Made by a program: the position numbers and the translations under genes. Below, one piece after another: positions 55,193 to 63,371 of a stretch of 64,000 bases of DNA. Positions within the stretch are counted from its first letter, which is position 1. Every line of letters begins with the position of its first letter. The stretch lies in NCBI GenBank assembly GCA_016926625.1, contig JAFGOE010000083.1:1-64000 (forward strand), written 5' to 3'. Under the pieces are notes generated by a model. The model worked only from the letters and a program-made list of their open reading frames with translations. It was not told the DNA's origin and made no database searches. The DNA comes from Candidatus Zhuqueibacterota bacterium. Its GTDB lineage: Bacteria; Zhuqueibacterota; Zhuqueibacteria; Thermofontimicrobiales; Thiofontviventaceae.

Positions 55193-57370
55193 ATGGATAA
55201 CGAGACACAAATCAAAACACACAGTACGATCATTGCACAGGAATTGGGAATCAGATCGTACCAGGTCGAAAAAACCATCGAATTGCTGGACTCGGAAAAT
55301 ACGGTTCCGTTCATCGCTCGGTATCGCAAGGAGGTTACCGGTAACTTAGACGAAGATCAGATACGCTCCATCGAAGACAGAATACACGCGTTGCGTGTGT
55401 TAGAAGCCCGTAGAGAGACGGTATTGAATTCGATCGAAAAACAGGGTAAACTGACGCCTGAATTGAAGGAGAAACTGTTAGCAGCGACCAAATTGCAGGA
55501 GGTCGAAGATTTATACCTTCCGTATAAACCTAAAAAACGTACGCGGGCGACTGTCGCCAGGGAGAAAGGATTGGAACCCCTTGCGGAAAGGATGCTAAGG
55601 CTGGACACAGAAATCGACGATTTTGATGCGTTGGTGGCTTCTTTTATCGATGTGGAGAAAGGGGTGGAGACTGCCGAAGACGCGCTGGCCGGTGCCCGAG
55701 ACATATGTGCAGAGACCGTATCCGATGATGCCGATGTCCGCAAAGAAATTCGTGCGATAAGCTGGGAAGAGGGTCTGATTACATCCAACTGGAAGACGGA
55801 AGAGGGACACATCAATTATCAGATTTACAAGGAATTCTCACAGTCGCTCAAGGTCATACAATCGTACCAGATATTAGCGATCAACAGGGGTGAGCGTGAG
55901 GGCATATTACGCGTCAAGTTAGAGGCACCGGGTGATACCTGCATCTCGTCGATTGAAAAAATATATATCAGCAATGAAGAATCGCTGTTTACCGTTCATC
56001 TGCGCACAGCGATCAACGATGCTTACAATCGCCTTATTGCTCCGTCGATCGAGCGCGAAATCCGCAATGAGCTAACCGACCATGCGGATGAGCATGCGAT
56101 AGAAATATTTGCCAAGAACCTGAGGAATGTTCTGATGCAGCCACCGGTTCACGGTGTCAATATGATCGGTCTCGATCCTGGATTCAGGACAGGGTGCAAA
56201 GCAGCGGTAATCGACAGAACCGGGAAATTCTTACGTGGAGTGACGATATATCCCCATGAGCCCCAGAAGCAATGGAAGGAAGCCAGGCAGACGATGCTCG
56301 ATTTGTGCAAGGAGCACAATGTGGGTATCATCGCGATCGGTAATGGTACAGCATCTAGGGAGAGCGAAGCACTGGTCATCGAAATAATCGAGCAATGCGA
56401 AACCGATCTTGCCTACATTATCGTGAACGAGGCGGGTGCCTCGGTATACTCGGCGTCGAAATTGGCGCGGGAGGAGTTTCCTGATATCGATGTGTCCATG
56501 CGCGGTGCCATCTCGATTGCGCGGCGTCTACTGGATCCACTCTCTGAACTGGTGAAGATCGATCCCAGGTCGATCGGGGTCGGTTTGTATCAGCATGATG
56601 TAAATCAATCCAAACTGAACGAGATGCTGGATCGAGTCGTTGAATCGTGTGTTAATTTCGTCGGAGTGAACATCAACACGGCTTCGAAAGCTTTGCTGCG
56701 CTATGTAGCAGGCATCAACAGCAGGATCGCGGATAATATTATCGAATTACGAAACCAGAACGGTGGCTTCAGGTCGCGTTCTGAACTGATGGATGTGAAA
56801 GGACTGGGAGACAATGCTTTCACTCAATCGGCCGGATTTCTTCGTATTCCGAACGCGGATTATCTCTTTGATTCAACGGCAGTACATCCTGAATCGTATG
56901 AGGCGGCGGAAAAGTTATTACGCATATTGGAGCTGGATTCCGCTACCATCAAGCATAAGGGGAACCTGATCCGGGAGCGTATAAAAACGAAAAAGTTGTC
57001 TTTAGAAACACTGGCGGAACTTACTGACACGGGCGAACATACGTTGAGCGATATTATCGAGAGCCTGGAGAAACCCAATCGCGATCCCAGAGACGAACTG
57101 CCTAAACCTATTTTCAGGCGCGATGTACTTAAGATGGAGGATTTGCAGGAGGGAATGATACTTGAAGGTACGATTCGTAACGTCGTCGATTTCGGCGCCT
57201 TCGTCGATATCGGTGTCAAGAATGATGGTTTGATACACAAGAGTCAGCTATCGCGCGGCTATGTGAAGCATCCGACCGATGTGGTCAGTGTTGGCAAGAA
57301 TGTGCGTGTCAAGGTGATATCGGTGAATCCCGAAGCGGGCAGAATAAGTCTGAGCATGGTTGTGGATTGA
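55193..57370 (+). CDS. tex: RNA-binding transcription accessory protein Tex
   Basis: A 725-residue Tex protein. It has an N-terminal helical Tex domain (about 15-190; VPFIARYRKEVTGNLDEDQI, EDLYLPYKPKKRTRATVA), then a YqgF-like domain (MIGLDPGFRTGCKAAVID), helix-hairpin-helix region (VGVNINTASKALLRYVAGI) and a C-terminal S1 domain (GTIRNVVDFGAFVDIGVKND). The chosen ATG at 55193 has AAAGGATG upstream; the frame opens at 55145. Tex binds nucleic acid and influences transcription in several bacteria. A perfect terminator follows. Confidence 0.94.
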   Translation: MDNETQIKTHSTIIAQELGIRSYQVEKTIELLDSENTVPFIARYRKEVTGNLDEDQIRSIEDRIHALRVLEARRETVLNSIEKQGKLTPELKEKLLAATKLQEVEDLYLPYKPKKRTRATVAREKGLEPLAERMLRLDTEIDDFDALVASFIDVEKGVETAEDALAGARDICAETVSDDADVRKEIRAISWEEGLITSNWKTEEGHINYQIYKEFSQSLKVIQSYQILAINRGEREGILRVKLEAPGDTCISSIEKIYISNEESLFTVHLRTAINDAYNRLIAPSIEREIRNELTDHADEHAIEIFAKNLRNVLMQPPVHGVNMIGLDPGFRTGCKAAVIDRTGKFLRGVTIYPHEPQKQWKEARQTMLDLCKEHNVGIIAIGNGTASRESEALVIEIIEQCETDLAYIIVNEAGASVYSASKLAREEFPDIDVSMRGAISIARRLLDPLSELVKIDPRSIGVGLYQHDVNQSKLNEMLDRVVESCVNFVGVNINTASKALLRYVAGINSRIADNIIELRNQNGGFRSRSELMDVKGLGDNAFTQSAGFLRIPNADYLFDSTAVHPESYEAAEKLLRILELDSATIKHKGNLIRERIKTKKLSLETLAELTDTGEHTLSDIIESLEKPNRDPRDELPKPIFRRDVLKMEDLQEGMILEGTIRNVVDFGAFVDIGVKNDGLIHKSQLSRGYVKHPTDVVSVGKNVRVKVISVNPEAGRISLSMVVD

Positions 57371-57489
57371 TATTGAACATATGACCATAGACGTTGGATA
57401 TAGGATCATGCTCGTCCTGACGTAATTAAATTTAGCCACATCGGCGATCTGCCTAAAGATTTCTAAGTCGAAAGAATCATCAAAACCAT

Positions 57490-57523
57490 AAACCTCCTGA
57501 TGGTGTGACATCAGGAGGTTTTT
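57490..57523 (+). terminator. strong rho-independent terminator of tex
   Basis: AAACCTCCTGATG (57490-57502), a six-base loop, CATCAGGAGGTTT (57509-57521) and a T run. A perfect 13-bp stem. It separates tex (+) from trpB2 (-). Confidence 0.92.
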
Positions 57524-57580
57524 ATTTGGTACGCCATCATTGCACCCTGATCGATGTTTTGATTTATGGGTCGCGTTGTT

Positions 57581-58945
57581 TTATTCGGCAGCAGGGAAAT
57601 CTTTCAACATGTCGTACGTTTTCTTCAGTTGCTCGTCCGCAAAGGTAGCGTCCTTCAGTTTGCCGGCTAAGAACGCGTCGTAACCAGCCATATCGAAATG
57701 TCCGTGTCCGCTGAGGTTGAAGAGAATGACCTTCTTTTCTCCAGCCAGTTTCGCCTTTTCGGCTTCGATTATAGCAGCGCGGATAGCATGAGCAGACTCC
57801 GGAGCAGGGATTATAGCCTCTGTGCGTGCGAACAGTATGGCAGCGTCGAACACTTCGAGCTGATTTAACGCCAGGGGTTCCATCAATTTTTCTTTCACCA
57901 GTTTGCTGATGATCGGAGACATCCCATGGTAACGGAGTCCTCCGGCATGTATAGGTGGTGGAACGAAAGAATGTCCAAGTGTATTCATAGCCAGCAGCGG
58001 AGTCAAGCCGGCGATGTCACCGTAATCATATGCATACGGTCCCTTGGTCAGCGTGGGACAGGTTTTAGGTTCCACTGCCACCATGCGGATCGACCTACCG
58101 TTAAATTTGTCAGGATAAAATGGGAAACAGAGTCCAGCGAAATTGCTGCCGCCGCCGACGCAGCCGATGAGTATGTCCGGATAATCTCCTGCTATCTCCA
58201 TCTGCTTCTTCGCCTCAAGGCCTACAATGGTCTGGTGCATGCAGACGTGGTTCAGCACGCTGCCCAGCGAATATTTAGTATCCTCGTTTTTCGCGGCGAC
58301 CTCCACTGCTTCGCTGATAGCGATGCCGAGGCTTCCGGGAGAATCAGGATTTTCCTTCAGTACGGCTCGGCCAGATTCTGTTTCATCGCTCGGACTGGCG
58401 ACGACGTTTGCTCCCCAGGCCTGGATCATCGAACGACGGTATGGTTTTTGTTGGAAGCTTACTTTTACCATGAACACCTTGCACGCGATCCCAAAATAAT
58501 TACATGCCAGGCTGAGAGCGCTTCCCCATTGACCCGCACCAGTCTCGGTGGATATCCGTTTGACACCTTCTTTCATATTAAAATAGGCCTGAGCAACTGC
58601 TGTGTTCGCCTTATGACTCCCGGCGGGGCTCACACCTTCGTATTTATAATAGATACGAGCGGGTGTATCGAGTGCTTTTTCTAACCGCAGCGCTCTGTAG
58701 AGAGGGGATGGTCTCCAAATTTTGTATATGTCCAGGACCTGGTCAGGGATATCGATCCAGCGTTCAGGGCTCATTTCCTGCTTGATGAGCTCCATCGGGA
58801 ATATGGGAGCCAGATCATCCGGACCGAGTGGCTTGTGAGTTACAGGATGCAGTGGCGGTTTCAATGGTGACGGCAGATCTACAAGAATATTATACCATTG
58901 TTTAGGTAAGTCTTTTTCATCAAGGAAAAATTTTGTTTGATTCAT
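57581..58945 (-). CDS. trpB2: tryptophan synthase beta-like protein TrpB2
   Basis: A 454-residue PLP enzyme of the TrpB2 branch, longer than TrpB1 (about 400) because of its N-terminal extension. The PLP-lysine block is [20 protein letters not shown], which replaces the TrpB1 HTGAHK, and the phosphate-binding loop is [10 protein letters not shown]. TrpB2 enzymes make tryptophan from indole and are reported to use O-phosphoserine. No trpA or other trp genes are in the window. ATG 58945 has AGGAG at proper spacing; ATG 58951 is also in frame. It follows the SerK-like gene by 47 bp, under the same trp leader. Confidence 0.92.
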   Translation of the reverse strand: MNQTKFFLDEKDLPKQWYNILVDLPSPLKPPLHPVTHKPLGPDDLAPIFPMELIKQEMSPERWIDIPDQVLDIYKIWRPSPLYRALRLEKALDTPARIYYKYEGVSPAGSHKANTAVAQAYFNMKEGVKRISTETGAGQWGSALSLACNYFGIACKVFMVKVSFQQKPYRRSMIQAWGANVVASPSDETESGRAVLKENPDSPGSLGIAISEAVEVAAKNEDTKYSLGSVLNHVCMHQTIVGLEAKKQMEIAGDYPDILIGCVGGGSNFAGLCFPFYPDKFNGRSIRMVAVEPKTCPTLTKGPYAYDYGDIAGLTPLLAMNTLGHSFVPPPIHAGGLRYHGMSPIISKLVKEKLMEPLALNQLEVFDAAILFARTEAIIPAPESAHAIRAAIIEAEKAKLAGEKKVILFNLSGHGHFDMAGYDAFLAGKLKDATFADEQLKKTYDMLKDFPAAE

Positions 58946-58992
58946 TTTCATTACTCCTGTTAATTTAACTGTTATATGAATTAATACTACGT

Positions 58993-59847
58993 TTACTCAT
59001 CAAATAAAAATGTGGGCTCATAATAGAAACGGATCGATTTATCCTGAACCTGCAGTGTAATCCTCTGTTGCAGCCAGTGATTTTTTTCATCTATCGGCGC
59101 GTCAAAACGAAGAATATCGAGAGGGACATTCAAACGAAGAGCGCGCTTGGGAAGAATGATCCGTGTGATTCCGCTCGGTAGAAACATGTTCTTTTCGACG
59201 ATCTGAATTAAGTCGTCCTTGGAGATCTTTTTAAAGCATACAACGGCGCAAAAATCCGGATAATGTCTGCGCAGATGGCTCAGGTTCGTGTAACTTACCC
59301 GATCCATATAGGAAAATCCTCGATAAACATCCGTGATCTCCTTCAATAATTTCACCTTCTCAAATAGGTCGCCTTCAGCCGTAATCTTATAAATTTGTCC
59401 GTCATGAAATTGAATCTTGGAGAGTAAATCGCCGTTATCGGTGAAATCGATCATATCCGATGATTCCTGCTCAATCGATATCTGAGGGATAAGGAATAGT
59501 TTATTAAGAAAGTCGGTCTTGGAAAATTTTTCTACGGCGTGATGCCAGTGCAAGAACAGCAGATCCTCATCGAAGAGGTCGATTCGCTGCACCAGCACAT
59601 CTTTAATTTCTAACTTTTTCAGTGCGGTAACGCGGTTGGCTCCGTCGAGGAGGATCAATCTACTGGTACCGTTATAATAGCCGACAATCGGCGGGTTTTT
59701 TAAGCGAGCTTCTTTTTGAAGATAGATCATTAATGAGTTGGAGCGTTCATTATCGGGTTCCTCATGAAAAAGGATGTCATCAATCGGTACAATCTTTAAA
59801 TCGGGGAGTTCTCCGATCTTTAAGCGCCTGTCGTCCTGCAACTGCAC
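58993..59847 (-). CDS. ParB/Srx-superfamily protein, SerK-like
   Basis: A 284-residue protein. The N-terminal ~110 residues are ParB/sulfiredoxin-like: [19 protein letters not shown], then [10 protein letters not shown], and the core motif [16 protein letters not shown], which fits the DG-x-x-R signature of the ParB/Srx family. The HEE segment and a W near residue 101 recall archaeal free-serine kinase SerK, which makes O-phosphoserine; SbnI is another relative. The rest (about 110-284) has no obvious family. The real start is GTG 59847 with AGGAGGG upstream; a longer frame opens at TTG 59880, inside the leader U tract. First gene after the trp attenuator; its partner is trpB2. Confidence 0.75.
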   Translation of the reverse strand: MQLQDDRRLKIGELPDLKIVPIDDILFHEEPDNERSNSLMIYLQKEARLKNPPIVGYYNGTSRLILLDGANRVTALKKLEIKDVLVQRIDLFDEDLLFLHWHHAVEKFSKTDFLNKLFLIPQISIEQESSDMIDFTDNGDLLSKIQFHDGQIYKITAEGDLFEKVKLLKEITDVYRGFSYMDRVSYTNLSHLRRHYPDFCAVVCFKKISKDDLIQIVEKNMFLPSGITRIILPKRALRLNVPLDILRFDAPIDEKNHWLQQRITLQVQDKSIRFYYEPTFLFDE

Positions 59848-59880
59848 AATTCCCTCCTGGGTCCGTTGGGTTGAGTACAA

Positions 59881-59912
59881 AATAAAAAACCCACTATAGT
59901 TACTAGTGGGTT
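59881..59912 (-). terminator. attenuator terminator of the trp leader
   Basis: Minus strand AACCCACTA (59912-59904), a seven-base loop, TAGTGGGTT (59896-59888), then a U-rich tail (59889-59881). A classic intrinsic terminator in the 5' leader, 34 bases before the coding start at 59847. The 5' arm overlaps the antiterminator partner, so the two structures exclude each other. Confidence 0.9.
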
Positions 59913-59976
59913 GGATTTATGATTATTTATTTGTTTTTATGTTAATTGGGTCATGAGCAAATCCTCTCCACCAGTA
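59901..59976 (-). promoter_or_regulatory. trp leader antiterminator
   Basis: Minus strand TACTGGTGG (59976-59968) pairs with CCACTAGTA (59909-59901), nine base pairs with one G-U. The second segment shares bases with the terminator 5' arm (59912-59904). If a ribosome stalls at the Trp codons (60001-59987), the 59976-59968 segment stays free, the antiterminator forms and transcription continues. Confidence 0.8.
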
Positions 59977-60052
59977 TACTATTATACCACCACCACCACC
60001 AGACTAAGACGTTGGAATTGTTCAGAGAGAAATTTTGAGGAGTGTTGCTCAT
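59951..60052 (-). CDS. trpL: trp leader peptide with five Trp codons
   Basis: A 33-residue leader peptide from ATG 60052-60050 to TGA 59953-59951. It contains five consecutive Trp codons (60001-59987). Such a run is the hallmark of a Trp-sensing leader like TrpL. The Shine-Dalgarno is weak (GGA at distance). The stop lies downstream of the antiterminator 5' segment, so a ribosome that finishes translation masks it and allows termination. Confidence 0.87.
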   Translation of the reverse strand: MSNTPQNFSLNNSNVLVWWWWWYNSILVERICS

Positions 60053-60084
60053 GTTCAAATAATTTCCGTAAGTAAATGTTAAAA

Positions 60085-60113
60085 AATATAAAGAATAAAT
60101 ATTAATTTGTCAA
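60085..60113 (-). promoter_or_regulatory. promoter of the trpL-serK-like-trpB2 operon
   Basis: TTGACA (60113-60108), 17 bp, TATATT (60090-60085). A consensus sigma-70 promoter lying 4 bp after the stop codon of the NtrC-like gene. Predicted start near 60078, about 26 bases before the leader ATG. Confidence 0.85.
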
Positions 60114-60116
60114 TAC

Positions 60117-61496
60117 TTATTTTCTGATATTGTATTTTTTTATTTTTCGATAGAGTTGCGTTCTCTCCAGTCCGATCACTTCTGCGGTTCGTGATATATT
60201 CCATTTATATTCATTCAACTTAGCAAGAATAAAATATTTTTCAAAATTGTCACGTGCCTGGCGGAGATCGTTCACTAAGGGTTTGTGTTTATCGAACGTA
60301 TTACTGCTCATCAATGTTAGCAACGTTCCCGAATCGATGGTCCTGGCATCCGAATAGTGAACTACTCGCTCTAACGCATTAATTAGTTCACGTACGTTTC
60401 CGGGCCAATTCATATTCATCATCACGTTGATCGCATCATCTGTAAACAACTTTAGTTTGATATTATTGCTGTTACATATTTCCCGCATGTAATGGTCGAC
60501 AAGGGGTACGATGTCTTCTTTACGTTGACGAAGTGGTGGAATATATATCTTAAATACATTGATTCGATGATATAGATCTTCTCTGAATACTTTCTCTTCG
60601 ATCATGGTTTCGAGATTTTTATTCGTGGCACAGATTATTCTCGTATCCACCTTGATAATGGAATCACCACCTATTCGAGTAAATTCACCAAAATCGAGCA
60701 CTCTCAAGACCTTCGCCTGAGCGCTGAGACTCAAGTCGCCAATCTCATCGAGGAAAATCGTTCCTTTATTGGCTTTTTCAAATGCGCCAATTTTAATCTT
60801 GTCAGCACCAGTGAATGCGCCTTTTTCATAGCCAAAAAGTTCACTTTCGATCAGGGTCTCGGGTATGGCCGCGCAATTCATCCGATATAATATTTCGCTC
60901 TTTCTCTTGCTTTCATAATAAATCGATCGAGCGACTAACTCTTTTCCTGTACCCGTTTCACCAACGATCAAAGCGGTTTTATCCAGCGGAGCCACCCTTT
61001 TTATCAATTGGCGAACCGTCTGGATCGATTGGCTTATTCCGATGAGTCGATATTTTTCTTTCAAATCTTCCAGGAGAAGACGCTGTTCTTTTTCCAGAGC
61101 TTGACTCTTCATTGCGTTCTTGACGGTCAGCAGAAATCGCTCCGGTTCGATAGGCTTCGTTAGGAAATCATAGGCTCCCATTTTTATCGCATCGACGGCG
61201 ATCTCGATTGTTCCGTAACCGGAGAACAGTATGACCAGTTGTTCCGGGTTCCTGTTCATGACATATGCTAGCAGTTCCATTCCAGCTAATCGGTTAGAAT
61301 CGTTGAGAACGAGATCGATGAGTATTAAATCGATGTCAAATTCGTCAATCAACTTCATGGCTGAGGAGATATCGCGGGCGCTTATTACCTTACAAGCATT
61401 CAGTTTCAAATATGCTGAAAAGGAGTCGATCACATCAACATCATCATCGATAATAAGTATTAATTTGTTTTCCAGTATATTTTCCGAAATATCCAT
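60117..61496 (-). CDS. NtrC-family sigma-54 response regulator
   Basis: A 459-residue protein: receiver domain with acidic Asp17-19 region and phospho-acceptor Asp61 (LILIDLVLND), then an AAA+ domain (GETGTGKELVARSIYY, GAFTGADKIKIG, TIFLDEIGDLSL, WPGNVRELINALERV) and a Fis HTH (NISRTAEVIGLERTQLYRK). It would activate sigma-54 promoters when phosphorylated. No histidine kinase is next to it, so it is an orphan here. Its target genes cannot be identified in this window. Confidence 0.92.
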   Translation of the reverse strand: MDISENILENKLILIIDDDVDVIDSFSAYLKLNACKVISARDISSAMKLIDEFDIDLILIDLVLNDSNRLAGMELLAYVMNRNPEQLVILFSGYGTIEIAVDAIKMGAYDFLTKPIEPERFLLTVKNAMKSQALEKEQRLLLEDLKEKYRLIGISQSIQTVRQLIKRVAPLDKTALIVGETGTGKELVARSIYYESKRKSEILYRMNCAAIPETLIESELFGYEKGAFTGADKIKIGAFEKANKGTIFLDEIGDLSLSAQAKVLRVLDFGEFTRIGGDSIIKVDTRIICATNKNLETMIEEKVFREDLYHRINVFKIYIPPLRQRKEDIVPLVDHYMREICNSNNIKLKLFTDDAINVMMNMNWPGNVRELINALERVVHYSDARTIDSGTLLTLMSSNTFDKHKPLVNDLRQARDNFEKYFILAKLNEYKWNISRTAEVIGLERTQLYRKIKKYNIRK

Positions 61497-61558
61497 TGTA
61501 GTTTATTTGTTTGTTCGAGGGTTAATTTATTTGCAATCACGAATGATCCTGTGAATAC

Positions 61559-62350
61559 TTATTCTCCGAGTATGGGTTTTATAATTGATAGTAAGAAATT
61601 ATGAATATAGGGATTGGCTGTCACCATTTCCCCTGAGGTCAGGAAAGTGTCTCTTCCGGAAAAATCTGTCACGATACCGCCGGCCTCTTTAATCAGTAAA
61701 ATGCCTGCTGATATATCCCAGGGACTTAATTTTGCCTCCCAAAATCCGTTTAAGCGTCCGCATGCTACATAGGCAAGATCAATAGCGGCTGATCCTGGAC
61801 GTCGTATGCCGCTTACATGATCAAATACAGCGCGAAAGCTTTTTAAATAGTCGCTGATATAGTTTTTGTGTTTGAAAGGAAAACCAGTACCGATTAGACA
61901 TCGTGCAGGATTTGTTTCCAGGGACACATGGATAGGCCGATCGTTTAAATAGGCTCCTCTATCTTTCTCAGCATGAAATAACTCCTTGCGCAGCGGATCG
62001 TATACGACTCCCATGATGATCTCATCATACTTTAAAAGCGAAATGGAAATTGAAAAGAAGGGAAATCCATGAATATAATTCGTCGTTCCGTCCAATGGAT
62101 CGATAATCCATTTGTAATCACTCTTTATTGTGTTTTTTCCGGATTCCTCAGCCATGATCGAATGATCCGGGAAATGGCTATGGATCAATTCTAATATTTT
62201 CGCTTCTGATTTCTTGTCGATCTCTGTAACAAAATCGAAATCGACTTTATTTTCTATCTCTATCGTATGTAATTCTGTCGTGGCGCTTATTATGATTTTT
62301 CCTGCTTCCAGGGCTGCAATTCTGGCTATTTCGACTGGTTTCTTGTCCAT
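61559..62350 (-). CDS. inositol monophosphatase family protein
   Basis: A 263-residue Mg-dependent phosphatase of the IMPase/SuhB family. Metal motif WIIDPLDGTTNYIHGFPFF with the upstream MAEESG, and the second motif AKLSPWDISAGILLIKEAGG. Substrates include inositol phosphates, and SuhB proteins can also act on RNA polymerase or rRNA assembly; the specific role is open. It lies 30 bp after the racemase-like gene on the same strand. Confidence 0.93.
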   Translation of the reverse strand: MDKKPVEIARIAALEAGKIIISATTELHTIEIENKVDFDFVTEIDKKSEAKILELIHSHFPDHSIMAEESGKNTIKSDYKWIIDPLDGTTNYIHGFPFFSISISLLKYDEIIMGVVYDPLRKELFHAEKDRGAYLNDRPIHVSLETNPARCLIGTGFPFKHKNYISDYLKSFRAVFDHVSGIRRPGSAAIDLAYVACGRLNGFWEAKLSPWDISAGILLIKEAGGIVTDFSGRDTFLTSGEMVTANPYIHNFLLSIIKPILGE

Positions 62351-62379
62351 GGATGGCTACCTGTTGGATTGATTTGCTG

Positions 62380-63342
62380 TTAGAATAAATTTGGATCCTT
62401 CGTATAATTCTTCATGGCTCGAACAGTCGCCGGAGAGGTCTTAATTATTAGATTACCGACTGATTTCATTACGTGCGGAAAAATATCTACTCTGGAAACG
62501 ACCTCGATGTACGTTGTCGGATCTGTATAGTCTGTCGGTCGCTGATTGTTGATCAGAAATTCGACCATCTCCGGATTGGGATTCACGATAGAAAGCTTGT
62601 GATATCCTAATTTTTGAAACGACTCTCTGAAACGTTCTGCCACGTACCCATAGTGGGTACAGTTGAGACTGATCACGACATGTGTTGACTTATCCCGTAT
62701 AACCGTACTGGCCTCATTAACGCATGCTGCAATCATGCTTATTGTTTCTGTACTCGTATAATCATCCTCAATTTTATCCGCCAGATCAGAGCAGGCTATC
62801 TCTGATATAGACGATGAATGTATGCCCAGGGCGGTCAGTTTTTTTGAATAGACGGCGGAGGAGATCGTCGTCGGTGTACCGAAAATACAAATATGATAGC
62901 TTTCGTCGTGAATACGATTGACCACCTTGATGATCGAGTGAACACCGATTTCCACTATCTCGACGACCGGTGTGTCTGTGATCTTTGAGAACGGTGTATC
63001 CGGATAGATTACAGAAAGCGTGTTACAGCCAATGATGATAACATCCGGTTTATATTTACGGGTCATACTGTTCAACGCCGAATTAAACATCGCCACCTTA
63101 TCCGAATGCGAATCGAGTTTGTTATAACCACTAAAATTGTCGAATGATGAATTGAAGAAGATGACTCGCGCACTCTTGAAATAGGTCGTATTTCGTAACC
63201 GTTCAAAAAGACATGCCGCGATCGATAACCCTCCAAGACCTGAATCGGTGACAATTAATGTGGCAGTTTCCTGGCGACTCAGCCTGGTCGCTAAATTGAG
63301 CATATGCAAATCGGTCCTGAGAATGATAGCGTTATCAGTCAA
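62380..63342 (-). CDS. Asp/Glu racemase-superfamily protein (MurI-like)
   Basis: A 320-residue protein with the two Cys motifs of glutamate/aspartate racemases: GCNTLSVIYP (about residue 104) and NCTHYGYVAE (about 230). The substrate loop is VTDSGLGGLSI. About 30 extra N-terminal residues and a long C-terminus distinguish it from normal MurI (about 265). It may be glutamate racemase for peptidoglycan or a relative; I am confident only of the superfamily. Confidence 0.8.
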   Translation of the reverse strand: MTDNAIILRTDLHMLNLATRLSRQETATLIVTDSGLGGLSIAACLFERLRNTTYFKSARVIFFNSSFDNFSGYNKLDSHSDKVAMFNSALNSMTRKYKPDVIIIGCNTLSVIYPDTPFSKITDTPVVEIVEIGVHSIIKVVNRIHDESYHICIFGTPTTISSAVYSKKLTALGIHSSSISEIACSDLADKIEDDYTSTETISMIAACVNEASTVIRDKSTHVVISLNCTHYGYVAERFRESFQKLGYHKLSIVNPNPEMVEFLINNQRPTDYTDPTTYIEVVSRVDIFPHVMKSVGNLIIKTSPATVRAMKNYTKDPNLF

Positions 63343-63371
63343 GTTTCTTGCAAAAGACGAGCGGAAGGGTG

